Shown: positions 12,214 to 24,006, counted from the stretch's first letter. The stretch is 64,000 nt of DNA from Siphlonurus alternatus (GCA_949825025.1 OX463779.1:31380359-31444358), one strand, 5' to 3'. Notes: generated by a model not told the origin, from the sequence alone. Numbers and translations are program-made.

Positions 12214-15180
12214 GACCAAAGTATAGTATAACCTTTTAATTAAGGAACATATTACAAGTTACGCAACTTGTAGTTGTATTGGAAAAAAAAATTATTAAAT
12301 TTTTCATTATATATTATATTAAAAAAGTAATTAACATTTAATTAATTAAAAATATATGATAGTTTAATTAACCTTTTTTTAAATATCTTGGATAAGACGC
12401 TAAATTAAAGGCATACATTTATGGTTTGTAAATACTTAATTATTTAAGACAAATGTAAAAACTATAATATAATATGCTTATATACACTAGTGATATTTTT
12501 TAATGTTATCCATATTTAGTTAATTAATTGATTGTTGTTTCCTTTGTACTGTGTTTTCAGGGATTTACTGCGCTTCTTCCGGGAAGTGATTTATTCTTAT
12601 TGGACTGTTTGTAAATCTTCTGCCTCTGACTTGTAATTTATTTATTTACTCATGAGGGAAATATAATAAAATAAAAAAATCTATTTTTTAAAATACGTAT
12701 GATTTTGACAGGCACAACTTTAAGTTTTTCTAGTGACGAGTGTTGTTTATTGTCACACCTCAGTTTGATTGATTATTAATAACGTACTTGCAGACACCTT
12801 CACAGAACGACAAAGAAGAACACCGTGATATATTCTCTCATTATACTATAATCTTGTCTTGCAGTGAAGATGTTATAGAAAGTACAGAAGTACAGTACTT
12901 AGTAGATAAATTGAAACAATATTTATCCATTGCATAATCATTCTTCATGTACCTTCCACTAGCTTATCACAGCCCTCTATGCACTTCAACGATGACCGCT
13001 TGATTGGTGAGTGATTGGCATTGTTGAGAGTGCGAGTGCTGTTTTAAGCTAAAATTAAGGAATTGAAATTTGTACCGTGACAACAGAGGATCATTATTGT
13101 TTCACTTTATCTGCTTAGAACTGTACAACTCGGGACAGCCCGTTAAATACCCATCGTCACACTATCTGTGAAGGCGTGGTGAAATTATTAAAAAAAATAG
13201 TAGTTAGGGAGGATAAAAACTATGTAACATTCTTGCTCAAAATTACAAATCTGTATCATTGCTGGTAAGATCTAAAAAAAAGTAAACCAAGTAGAAGTAA
13301 CTTTTGTGCTCTTTTGATATGTACAACCTCAAGTTATAATTTTTCCCTACCTGTTGCCTGTTAAAAGTAGTTAAGTACTATGGAAATATTGTGATAGAAC
13401 TATATTATGTATTTTTAAGCAAATATTAATAAATTAATAATAACATTCCAGGTTGTTAATATTATTTTAATAAAAACAAACGTAATATTGAAATTAATAA
13501 TGAATTGTATTTGTAGTAGTAATAAGTAGTATTTTGTAATATTTTTACAATTTCAACCTAATTATTATTTTTTTCAGCTTAACGTCATATATATAAAAAA
13601 TTATATATGATATCAATTACAAACTATATACTGTATATATAATTGAATACCAACTAGTAATGAAATAAAGTAATGAATTATTTATAAAATGTAATTTCAT
13701 TACTTTATTATGAAATGAAAGCAAATTAACAAAACCAGATGGAGCATACATGTATGGAAATTTATATGTATATATTATATTCAACATTGTTTTAGTAAAA
13801 AAGGACATTTATAAAAAATGTTTTATACTCTATTAAGCAAACATTTGGACAAACGTTTGAAATTGAGCCGGCCTGTTAAAAGTATGAATGACGGTTATTG
13901 ACTCTCCTGAAACCCTACTGATGTAATAGACGCCATATTGGACATTTTGATGGCAATGTGTTGTCCTAAGGCTGAGTGGTCCTACTAAAAATGACGATAT
14001 AAAAATTTACGCAACCTTTTTATTTTTTCTATAGTAATAATCATATTGAAAGGATACTTAAAATTTAAAAGAGAGGTTTGATTTTTTTTACAAATTTATT
14101 GATTGATTGATTGATTTGTTGGTATTTTGGGGCAATTGATATATTTTGGTCATGTATGCTTTGAATATTTACTGTAACATCGTATATATATTTTTAATTT
14201 TATTTATTTGATTTAAAAAAGATGAGAAAAATCAATGGTGTTTTTACTATATTTTATAAAAAAAATGAAAAGCAGGGTTCTTCATCCTTTCTGAATGTGT
14301 AAAATTTTAAAAACATCTTTAAAAAAGTAATAATAAGATTAGATACATACTGTATATTGTATTATATCCTAAAATAATTACATTGTATCAGAACATTCAT
14401 AACAGCCTCAAAAATTTAGCAAAAAAAAGCAATAGAACCTTATTAATTCTTCGTAATGGGCCAACTAATTATAGAATCAATTTAATATACAGTATTTTTA
14501 TCATAAGAATTTAAAAAAGAATGAAAGTTTCGTCCTAATTATTATTTATGTAAAAAGAATAAAGTTTTATATTCAATGAGTACCATGATAAAATGGCAAT
14601 TATATATAAAATTTTATTTCTAGTACAAGTACTAACTTTAATTGTTTCTTCCCGTACTTACTCTCCGTAGTGTAATTGTTACATTACGACATTTAATAGC
14701 AACATTACAGTAAGCAGATGTTGTTTTACTATGTTTTTATAATCAGACTTTATGCAGGCTAAATTTTGTTGCAAAAAATCTATGTACAGTCACAGCAAAA
14801 ATTATTGTAACAGTTTGTAAAGCTCTGTCCAGCTCTTCCTGTACTAAAATATGCAGTAACAAATAAATATCATCACCCGATTGCATAGATCTACTTTTTA
14901 ATTATTTTAAATTCATGTTTTAGTTACTTGAAATGTCAATATAAGGAAGTTTCATTTCAATTTGTATAGTATTGATTAAATTTAATACAGTTTAATTGTA
15001 AACAAAGTTTGAAAAGAAAATTTCTTTTAGTGTAATTATATACGTTACCCTTATCAAGATACGTTTCTGCTCGATCGAATAGATCTGGTTTGAATTAAAT
15101 GGACTTAACATGTCAGCTATTGAGTGATCAGAGAGAAAAGTCATTTTAAATGTACGATACGATGAATCGACTATCGCTTA
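11534..15180. other. AT-rich non-coding stretch
   Basis: Holds an A27 run at about 12182-12208, a short TTGA-type repeat at about 14099-14117, and small blocks of more balanced composition near 12560-12650 and 12950-13160. No gene or RNA is recognised; the only frame (13617-13808, minus) shows no motif. Confidence 0.6.
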
Positions 15181-15189
15181 TCCAATCCA

Positions 15190-15605
15190 AGCAGTGTGTC
15201 ACTATCGATTACGTGTCGGACTTTTAATCTGGATCGTCTCCTGAGCTTGAGTTCGCCGCTGACTGTCTGCAGTTTGTGAGCGTTCTTGAGTGTGCTTGCC
15301 AGGTGGCTGCAACGCTAAAGTCAAACACCCAATTTAAAGGGTGCTAAAATTCACTGGTGCCGGTTGCCTTGACGATGGTTTTCTGTGGTTTACCATCGTC
15401 ACTACCAGGTGAATACCGGAACAGTACCTAACACAAGGCCACAGCTGCCTCCTTTCCTGTCCTAGTAACCTCGTCATCCAGTCACCTTACTCCTCTCATT
15501 CTAAGTGTTGTCGGACACCTGAGTGTGTATGGACTCCGGTCTTTCCTGTCCACCCTCAGTCTATGTCTATAGGTTCTACTCTTGAGTAGACAGGTTAGAC
15601 ATACG
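15190..15605 (+). repeat. GC-richer dispersed repeat (SINE or transcribed repeat), long copy
   Basis: About 400 bases of balanced composition in AT-rich DNA. Its second half (about 15480-15600) aligns by eye with the reverse complement of 41945-42075, sharing TTTCCTGTCCACCCT and TGTCTATAGGTT in the same order. The part around 15377-15420, from GATGGTTTTCTGTGG to CCAGGTGAATACCGG, resembles the tails of the SINEs at 26775 and 30350. From memory it resembles a repeat common in insect transcripts, but that was not checked. There is no convincing coding frame. Confidence 0.65.
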
Positions 15606-16149
15606 GGAAAGTAATTAAGAAAAAAAAAACTCAATTTCTTCGTTGTGTAGGCTGACACCACTTTTTTATTTTTCTCAAAAGGTTTATGATTGTATCACCA
15701 CTGGATCCAGTGTTTCTTAGTGAGCTATTGAGGTCAAGCAGAAGAGAGAGATCTTTAAGTTCGATCGTGTTTAAGTGTAGATTTTGCTTACAGATACATG
15801 ATACATGGCAAAGAGTATCTTTACTATTGTATTACTGAAACCCACCAAAGTATCTATATATGTGCCTCTTATTACAAACTGCGGGCGTTATCAGCAGGTT
15901 TATTCTTCTTATTTGTCCGTATCATAAAATGCAAACGTAATTTCGCGTATTAGTGTCCAGATGAAATCCTTTAATATAAGAAAATCTTGGATTGTGAAAC
16001 AGAACATGGCATTATCAGATTTTCACTATATCCTTTTGCCAAAAAACTTATTTACAACATGGAGCTCACATTTTTGGCATGAATTTTCCTTTCCAATGTT
16101 TGTACTGCGACGTTAACGGGTTTATAATATATAATATAGGGAAAAAAAC
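15606..16149. other. AT-rich non-coding stretch
   Basis: No feature recognised between the GC-richer repeat and the large foldback. Confidence 0.6.
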
Positions 16150-17408
16150 TACTGTCGGATTCAGAAGTCGAGTCACTTCAACTTTGTGAATTTATAGCTC
16201 AGTGAAAAAAAATCCTAAAATTAAGAAATAAAATATTTCTGTGAGCATAATATGTCTGTTATATAAAAAAAAATACTAAAAGCTTATAACTGCAAAAATG
16301 AATTAAATGGAACGATATGATTAACTGTACCTACTTGAAAATTCGTTACTTTCGACTGTCACTCATGTTCTGAAGACTGCCAAAAAAAGCCACTGACTTT
16401 GTACTGACAGTTATTTTATTTTTATTTTGTGTATATTTCAGGATATGTTTCCGCTTTTTCAAATTTAATTTCAATAATTATCTTAATTAATACGAGCCTA
16501 TACTAAGAAAATAGAACTCCTCTCTCAAATTTCAATGCATAAATTTCAAATAGGTATTGTTGCATTCAGAAAAAAAAATAGAAATTTTTGTTGGTCTTCA
16601 TTTTTTTAATAAACTTTAAGTATAATTAATAAAAAATAAATAAGTTTCAAGCCTATGCGGCGTTGCCGTTGCCTCTCGAACGCGCGCGACAAGTTTGAAT
16701 TTCTTTAAGATGCATGGACATGAGGTGGCGGTCGCGTTGAGAGAATAACCCACTGAAAGGCCGGTCGTATGCACAAATTGAACATATCAAGTTTGCGAAT
16801 AAATAATGCTAGCAACGCGCATCTCCGTGCATGTCCGCGCGTGCATCTTAAAAGAAATTCAAACTTGTCGCGCGCGGTCGAGAGGCAACGGCAACGCCGC
16901 ATAGGCTTGAAACTTATTTATTTTTTATTAATTATACTTAAAGTTTATAAAAAAAATGAAGACCAACAAAAATTTCTATTTTTTTTTCTGAATGCTACAA
17001 TACCTATTTGAAATTTATGCATTAAAATTTGAGAGAGGAGTTCTATTTTCTTAGTATAGGCTCGTATTAATTAAGATAATTATTGAAATTAAATTTGAAA
17101 AAGCGGAAACATATCCTGAAATATACACAAAATAAAAATAAAATAACTGTTAGTACAAAGTCAGTGGCTTTTTTTTGGCAGTCTTCAGAACATGAGTGAC
17201 AGTCGAAAGTAACGAATTTTCAGGTAGGTACAGTTAATCATATCGTTCCAGTTAATTCATTTTTGCAGTTATAAGCTTTTAGTATTTTTTTTTATATAAC
17301 AGACATATTATGCTCACAGAAATATTTTATTTCTTAATTTTAGGATTTTTTTTCACTGAGCTATAAATTCACAAAGTTGAAGTGACTCGACTTCTGAATC
17401 CGACAGTA
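16150..17408. mobile_element. Large foldback element, 1.26 kb with arms of about 560 bp
   Basis: The left end TACTGTCGGATTCAGAAG is mirrored by CTTCTGAATCCGACAGTA at the right end. The arms run to about 16720 and from about 16825, and are nearly identical by eye with only a few substitutions and small indels. The loop is roughly 100 bases and moderately GC-rich. The outer TA on each side fits a Tc1/mariner-type target duplication, giving ends CTGTCGG...CCGACAG. Short frames at 16705-16902 and 16769-17011 are mirror images across the inner arms and loop, and no transposase is seen. Confidence 0.93.
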
Positions 17409-18876
17409 TAAACCTTTCTCAAACACACGATGTGTTATGAAATTCAAATGCGATAAAAGAGGTTTTAAATTTGAGAAAAAGTAGTTTTTTTTTTAACATT
17501 TTTAGTTTTTTTAATTACAAATTATATGATAATTAATTAATAATTTATCAAACTATACCGCAATTATATTGTTTTTATTAGGTCACGTACAAATGATTAT
17601 TATTTATGAGGCTGTAATTTGATATAACGTGACACCAAAGTACACTCACAAAGTGAGGCTGTCACTCGTGATACTTTACACCTTTCCTCGGTGTCTTACT
17701 GGGGATTAACCTAGATACATATCTGATCAGTGATTAACGTCACGAGAAGCTAGCAAATGTCGCGTGCAAGTCGCAAACAATCTATGACAAAGTCTCAATA
17801 AATATTCACAAAATAAAATTCAACCTTGTCATCTTGTTTCTTATTATAACAATAATTTATTTTGCAATGTCATGTATTCAATTTATTTTAATAATTCATT
17901 CATTTTTTTTTAAGTGTATTCATTTTTGCATTTTATTTATATTTTGATATGACTTGTAATTTTTCATTTTTAGCATATAAAATAAAAGTATGTTTAGAAT
18001 TTAATAAACTTAATAACTTGAGCTGTAATAATTTTTTAATACGTCAAGCAGCTATAAAAAGAGAATATTAACAAACACTACTTTTTATATAAATTAATAC
18101 AACACTTAACAACACTCTATGAAAAAAATTCAACTTTGAAAGACCTGAAATTAAAAAAAAAAAAAAATACAAACTTCATTTCATATTTCTCTTGGCTTAC
18201 GAGTCATAGTTTTGTATTTTATCTTCTCCTACCATGCAATACTTGTTAGCGATGTAACGATGCATTCAGTGAAGTGCTCCACGTGTTCTAGTGTGATATC
18301 ACATCTGTTGTCATTTTAGCTCATTGAGCAATATATGTCAAGGACCTTATATTGTATTTAACAAATTGTATTTAACTCTGCCAAAAACTGTAATCTAAGT
18401 TGAGGTTACAATTGTTCTATAGTGTTTCAGTCACTGACTAACTTTTGATTTGACAAATTAATTGTAAAATACAATCTTTCATTGTTTCATTTTAATTAAT
18501 GTTTTACTTCATTTATTATCATGTAATTGAATTGTATTATCATGGTATTAAAGTATTAAAATAAAAAAAAAAATAGAAAGAGAAAGAAAGCGAGAGGTTT
18601 TCTCTTTCTCTTTGCTTTATCCCCTCTTTGTCTCCTGTATATCGTAACAGTAAACTATATAGTTATTTTCTAAAAACATAGATTACTGCATACAGTCTAT
18701 TTTCTTTAAGTAAATCGTACAAAAAAAGAACATATATACTTGAATATCCTCCTGGTATACCGACTATATCCAATCCTGAAAATCTCTTTCTTTCTACAGC
18801 ATCCAGCTATTTTTCTTCTCTGATGTCCAGTGTGCCGGCTGCAATCTAAGTCATGTAATTCTATACTGCTATTTTC
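17409..18876. other. AT-rich non-coding stretch
   Basis: Contains a purine/pyrimidine hairpin-prone stretch at about 18570-18620 (AAAGAGAAAGAAAG against CTCTTTCTCTTT). No gene or RNA is recognised. Confidence 0.6.
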
Positions 18877-18880
18877 TTAA

Positions 18881-19350
18881 AGGCATACAGGCCTCAAATT
18901 AAATATTAGGCAATCACAGAGAGTTGTGTTGTTTAACAAATTTATTATGATTATGTAACTATTTCTGTATAGAGGTTATGTGTAAGAATGGTCATTAGAC
19001 TAAACATCGCCTAAATAAAGACATTATTCTATTCTATTCTATTGCTTGAGTTGACAATCAACATTCGGATAATTTTTTACGTGCGCGATGCAGCTGCATG
19101 AGCGGGGGCTGCAAAGTAAGGATGCAGCTGGTCCTTTATGACGTCAAAATGACGTCACAACGCACAACCATACATACGCCGCCATGTTTTTTGCCGTCAT
19201 TTTGACGTCATTAAGGACCTGCATCCTTACTTTGCAGCCCCCGCTCATGCAGCTGCATCGCGCACGGAAAAAATAATCCAGATGTTGATTGTCAACTCAA
19301 ACAACTCTCTGTGACTGCCTAATTTTTAATTTGAGGCCTGCTGTATCCCT
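18881..19350. mobile_element. TTAA-flanked palindromic element, interrupted in its left arm
   Basis: TTAA stands at 18877-18880 and 19351-19354. The ends AGGCATACAGG and CTGTATCCCT are imperfect inverted copies, and long inner arms pair (GATGCAGCTGCATGAGCGG with its mirror; TGACGTCA at 19139, 19150 and 19203). A TTAA duplication suggests piggyBac-type mobilisation. The left arm carries about 118 bases (18928-19045) absent from the right arm. No coding frame. Confidence 0.85.
18928..19045 (+). mobile_element. Retrotransposon 3' end inserted in the palindrome's left arm
   Basis: Comparison of the two arms shows this block is an insertion: the right arm reads straight from AGTTGT into TTGAGTTGAC. 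The block ends with AATAAA and an ATTCT tandem tail, typical of a 5'-truncated non-LTR element copied by target-primed reverse transcription. GTTGT occurs on both sides of the left boundary, but no clear full target duplication was found. Confidence 0.75.
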
Positions 19351-19354
19351 TTAA

Positions 19355-19691
19355 CACTTCATTGACGTAACAAAATTCAACACTTATAGTTTGTAATATA
19401 CAGGTATGATAATAAAAAATTTAATTATCCAACCTCGCACAATTTTTCCTTGAGGCTAGGCAACTTGTTCAGCTCTAAATTATGTTCAATTCAAAAATAT
19501 TTTTATTAGAAAAATCATGTTACATCATACATAAATTTGGAGTACATATAATACGAATTTATAGCCAAATAAAAATATACAATAATAAAATTGATAAGTG
19601 CACTTCTTTTATAAATGTGTCTGTATTTTACTTCTTGGTTCGTTTTTTATATATACTAGAGGTACAGTAATAAAGAACACACATGAACACA
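19355..19691. other. AT-rich stretch
   Basis: No feature recognised. It lies downstream, on the minus strand, of the broken reading frame described next. Confidence 0.55.
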
Positions 19692-19773
19692 TTAACACAT
19701 GGAATTATGAAGCACGAAGGCTGGTTTTGGATACCAAGATGGTCGCTTTTGAGAAACGAGGTAAAATGAGTTA

Positions 19774-19994
19774 AGGCGAATTCACATGGCAATTTCCAGC
19801 CTGCAAAGCGAATAATGCGCACTTGCTGTAACATTCATTAGCGGCCATATTTGGCGATTAAAATAAATCATCGGAATTTAACGCGATATTCACCCACCGC
19901 AATGGCGAATTCGCTTCCGCATAGGATTTCACAGCTTGTGTGCATTCATGACAAAACCGCGTCGCATCGCCGTTGTCGCCATTTGAATCCGTCT
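19774..19994 (-). mobile_element. MITE family B (AGGTGGATT type), copy 1
   Basis: Flanked by TTA at 19771-19773 and 19995-19997. Read on the minus strand it runs AGACGGATTC to GAATTCGCCT and aligns along its whole length with the copy at 57986-58196, sharing AAATCCTATGCGG, GGCGATT-type motifs and TTACAGCAAGTGCGC. A 3 bp TWA duplication fits PIF/Harbinger-type elements. It interrupts one frame of the candidate broken gene. Confidence 0.85.
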
Positions 19995-20362
19995 TTAGTC
20001 GTTTTTGACGGAACACCATCGATATGATTTACAACCTTTTTCGCTTTGCTGTGAAACAAATTGCCTAATCTTCCAGTGAGTGAATAAATTTGTCCAGGCA
20101 GAAACTTTAAATAGTTTTGAGTGTACATTATAAATCACACACCTTGCAATTTCATGAGGATGTAAAGTGAAAAACAAATTTAATGACATTTTAGGAATTT
20201 TAATTAAAAGTATCACATGGTATTTTGAAACTGTATAAATTCATTAATTCTACATTTAGTACTCTCAATATAAAGTAATGAAAAATTTAACACTTTAGAA
20301 AAAAAGGATTTATTAGAGTAGAAAGGATTTGAAATACAGATGACGCATTTTCTGAATGTTAA

Positions 20363-22040
20363 GGGCCCGATCTAGTAGGAACGGCCATAAGGAAAAAACA
20401 GTGTTTTCTATCAGTTCTGTAGGGTACAATATTTGCTTCACAAAAAATTAAAAAACATCATTGAAAAGAGGAGACTGATATGTAGTCCGCCAATGGATTT
20501 GTTTTTACACCACGACCACCAATTAATTTTTAATTAATGATTAAAAGCGGTAAAAGAGTGTCAACTTTACTTCATCATAACACTTGTAAAAAAAATAATT
20601 TCAACAATAGGGTCGAATAGCGGTCTAGAAAATGTTGTCGGCTTTAATATAGTGTACGCTGAAAGTGTTAATTTATGTTATTAAATTTACTGGAACTTAT
20701 AGACTACAGCTACTTTTTTGCAATTTCTGGTTCCTAAAACCACTGAATGCAGCGCCGTGCGGAATTGCGGAAATATGCGAAATACTGAACTACAAGTGCG
20801 GCCGAGAGAGAGGAGAAGGGAGAGCCGAGAGAGAACAATAAAAGAATTTACCTGCCTGCAGTCCTCCCGCTCTCAACCCTTTCTCAAACCTTATCTTGCT
20901 TTACCATCATCCACTCGCTCCGCAGTTCTATCTTTACTCCTTACATTTTGCTATTATGTACACTGAATTCAGATTTAGCTGCCTCTACATAATAATGGAA
21001 TATTACACTATAGGAACACCTCAAGGTTCATTGTCACCTAGTATAGAGAAAATTGAAAATTACTTTGGGGCTTTCAAATTTTTGTTCACAGTATACTAAA
21101 TTCTAACAGAACACAACTAATCAGTTATATAGCAGCGAGATGGCTTGCCGTCCAGTTCGTTGTGAAACAAAATAATTTTTTCATTTTCAAATCATGTAAA
21201 ATAGTAAGAATACAATTTTTGTAATAAATTCAACTTGTATATCATTATCGGCATTTTATATAACAATGAATTAAAAACAAAAATATATTTATCGATATAT
21301 ATATATTAAAACATACATCGAATATATGTTTTTAATTGTTTTTAATAAACAATTAAATAATACTTTATTTATAATATTAATTGCAAGATAAGATTAATTG
21401 ACTAACACATTTTGTGACCCTTCCCCAATCATGACTCTTCCTAATCATTTATACTGTCTTCATGTTATACTATAATATAAAAATAATATCTTTGCAAAAA
21501 ACATAAATTTATAATCATATCACATCTAAAAATAATTAAAAGTCTCAGATCACTGCTACAGTGATCTTATAATCGGAAAAGAAATAATAATTATTAGTAA
21601 TTTATTGAACATAATATGAACATGATTGACAGCGGTTCATTTTCTGAGTCTCCGAATTTTCTCCTCCCCTAGCAGCAGGTGTTCGCAGGAGCACTTTACT
21701 CTATTGCGGTCTATAACAATGTCAGCGGATTAGTGACCGCTACCCATCTCAACAATGACATTTTTATGGAAATAAAATTTTTATCTTCCTTATCGATCTC
21801 ATCACGTATTCGCAAAAAAGTATTGATCTGGTTGTTTAAAGCTGTATAAAAATGAACTTGTCATTAAAAAGTAGACCAAAGTCATTTTTGTCCGAAGTTT
21901 CTGTGACATTTATTACCGAATACATAAATGAAAAAATGCGATGAAGAGCAGGTAGAGCCTGTTTTTCCTTTCGAGCTAAAAACCGCGTGGTTGCCTACAT
22001 TTTGCCGCGTGAGGTGTTTTACCTCTACTAGATCGGGCCC
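20363..22040. mobile_element. TTAA-flanked element, 1.68 kb, piggyBac-like target site
   Basis: The perfect 16 bp inverted ends GGGCCCGATCTAGTAG (20363-20378) and its mirror (22025-22040) are each bordered by TTAA (20359-20362 and 22041-22044). TTAA duplication is the hallmark of piggyBac-type transposition; piggyBac ends usually begin CCC, so the GGGCCC start is unusual. The interior is AT-rich with a purine-rich GAGAGAGAGG patch at about 20800-20840. The short frames inside (20718-20966, 20896-21099) show no transposase motif. It is therefore non-autonomous or degraded. Confidence 0.85.
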
Positions 22041-22612
22041 TTAAGTTACATATTTGGACAAGAGTAATATTGTAACAATCTATTTTTCCAAGTTGTTGAA
22101 TATGTAATTTAAAGCGTAATGCCCTCGTGTCATTCAATGTAGATTCACCTTTATCTAATGTGGAAAGCAAGTTAGCAAGGAAGAGATTTCTCAAAGTTGA
22201 ATCTTACATGACCCACACAGAACGATATTTCTTTGTGAAGACGCTGGCTAAACTCGCAAGAAAACTATTGAGAGCGTCGTCTTTTCTAATGTAATTCAAA
22301 GTTTCCAGCATACACAAAAGAAGGTGATATCTTGGCAGACATGTCTGTGAAAATACCATATATAATATTGTGACACCATGTACATATAAAACAGCTACGA
22401 TAAAAGATTTTATAAGCATGTAAAGAATATTATTATGAAATTTATATTCTAAACATAATCCAATTTTATCTTATATATTAAATTTTTATATTTATACAAT
22501 GTTTATTTAAATTATATTATATTTTTTTAATTTTTATAATAGTATAAAAATATATAATAAATTTATTTAAAGTAACACTTTTTGGACGTGCCGCTATTAT
22601 ATCTAGTTATAT

Positions 22613-22720
22613 ACAGTCATCGCTGAAAAAATTTCATTTGCGGTCTTGTTAATCACCATTTCTCGTAGGAATAACATAGGTGATTAACAAGTGGGAAAAT
22701 TTCCAAGGTGACGAGTGTAC
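22613..22720. mobile_element. Small inverted-repeat element, related to 9688-9809
   Basis: Imperfect inverted ends (ACAGTCATCGCTGAAA against TTTCCAAGGTGACGAGTGT) surround a core, CTTGTTAATCACC and its inverted partner GGTGATTAACAAG. The same core occurs in the 9688-9809 element, so the two belong to one small family. Confidence 0.65.
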
Positions 22721-23229
22721 AGTACGAGTGTTTTAGAATTATGTAATTTGGGAGTTTTAGATCTATAGGTAGAATAAGAATTGTGTATAAAATGTAATAA
22801 TAATTATGTTCTATTAAATTTATTACTTGAATTTTCTTTAATATTATGCAGTTAAAGAGAAAAAAAAATATTGCAGTGAAATATTGCTGCTGATACCATT
22901 AAAATATTATTAAATTTAAATATCACCTTTGTTTTATTTGCATAATTTAAAAATTATATTAGTTAAATATTTTTTAACAGTTTTTACTTTTAATAATATA
23001 ATATAATGTACATGAAATAACAAACTTTTTTCTGAACACATGTGTTTTGCAGGGGCAGCATTTTATTTCTCGATTTATAATTTTTTTATAACACGTATTC
23101 AAATTTATTTTTCATCATAAATTTAGTAAAAATATTACAAAAAAAAAAATTGCCACACATTTTAAATTAATTAAATATAAAATTGAAAAGTGCAATTTTT
23201 ACAACATAAAAGTAAACTACAAGTTGTAG

Positions 23230-23265
23230 TTCCTCTTTTTTTTTTTTTTTTTTTTTTTCTTCGTC
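23230..23265. repeat. Poly(T) tract
   Basis: A T run of more than 20 bases. It follows, on the minus strand, immediately after the splice-donor-like end of the next GC-rich patch. Confidence 0.9.
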
Positions 23266-23269
23266 TTAC

Positions 23270-23409
23270 CAACTGTTTGCTCTCAGTCCGGCAGTGTTTC
23301 AGCTTTGTTAACTTAGCAAGGAAAGTGCCCCCAGCGTCCCCAGTTGGCCTAGAGTAAACTGTGACTCCTGTTTGCCTCCAGAGGGTAGGCCAACCCCCAG
23401 ACGCCAGTG
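23270..23409 (-). other. Candidate internal exon of 140 bp
   Basis: A GC-rich patch whose minus-strand edges look like splice sites. Upstream a pyrimidine-rich tract ends in TTCTCTCTAG (AG at 23411-23410). Downstream CAGTTG is followed by GTAAGA (GT at 23269-23268). One frame is open throughout, entering with two bases of a split codon and leaving at a codon boundary. The 46 codons are rich in Gly, Thr and Lys, with no family recognised. It may be a real exon, a non-coding exon or a repeat remnant. Confidence 0.35.
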
Positions 23410-23510
23410 CTAGAGAGAATAGCTGCGTTGACTTATTTACTGACTGTTCAAATTAATGAAGCGATGTCGATAAATAACTTTCTTGGAGTCATAACAAAAA
23501 TAATATTTTA

Positions 23511-24006
23511 AGGTGGATTCACATGTTCGATGTCCACGATGCGACACGATTTTAACGTACAAGCTGTGAAATCTTATATCGCAAGCAAGTTCACCGTATT
23601 GCAGCACAAAGTCTTCTGCTCGTTGTTAGTAAACGTATTGTTATTATTGTGTAATGTCTGTCGCGTGAAAGGAAAAACATGGGACGGTTGTTGATTTACA
23701 TGTTAACTTATGGAAAATGACCGTTAGTTATGAAGTTGACACCGTTGCCTAGCGCCAACAATGCCATTACGTTCTCTGCTCTGGTGGCATAATTAGGCAC
23801 TACGTCGTCCCATGTTTAACAATGAAAAAGGCTTCATGTGACAGACATTATAAACAATGGTTTGTTACAACCATTGGTGCGAGTAGAAGACTTTGTTGCA
23901 GCAGCAATTTCTTTTGTTGAATTTCGATGCTCTTTTTAATCGCAAAATATGACAGCAAGTGCGCATTATTAGCATCACGTCACAGACTAAAAATTGCCGT
24001 ATAAAT
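23511..24006 (+). mobile_element. MITE family B, copy 2, split by a nested hAT-like element
   Basis: It starts AGGTGGATTCACATG after TTA and ends near CCGTATAAATCCAC. It shares GCTGTGAAATC, TCGATGCTCTTTTTAATCGC and ACAGCAAGTGCGC with copies at 19774, 44148 and 57986. The middle is occupied by the 289 bp insertion at 23607-23895. Confidence 0.8.
23607..23895. mobile_element. hAT-like MITE nested in MITE family B, 289 bp
   Basis: The ends CAAAGTCTTCT and AGAAGACTTTG are perfect inverted copies, and the arms continue imperfectly through TAATGTCTGTC and ACATGGGACG. The 8-mer TTGCAGCA stands at 23599-23606 and 23896-23903. CA...TG ends with an 8 bp duplication fit hAT. No transposase frame. Confidence 0.9.

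Larger units (their letters stand above)
19692..22470 (-). pseudogene. Candidate broken gene or exon region, split by two transposons
   Basis: On the minus strand a frame is open for 88 codons (22470-22207), meets one TAA (22204-22206), and continues in the same frame for 53 codons to the TTAA at 22041. With the 1.68 kb element removed, it runs on in phase from 20362 for another 49 codons to a TGA at 20213-20215. A second frame (20134 down to 19998) likewise continues in phase across the MITE at 19774-19994 to a TAA at 19692-19694. A third frame covers about 20216-20131. In DNA this AT-rich, stops should occur about every 12 codons. The product is not recognised; LHPHEIAR near 20160 weakly recalls the start of RasGEF domains. 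It may be a decayed gene, or an exon with a frameshift. Confidence 0.45.

Noticed and set aside
12972..13004. Possible micro-exon between ATCACAG and GTGAGTG
   Set aside because: Too short to judge, and single acceptor and donor matches are common by chance.
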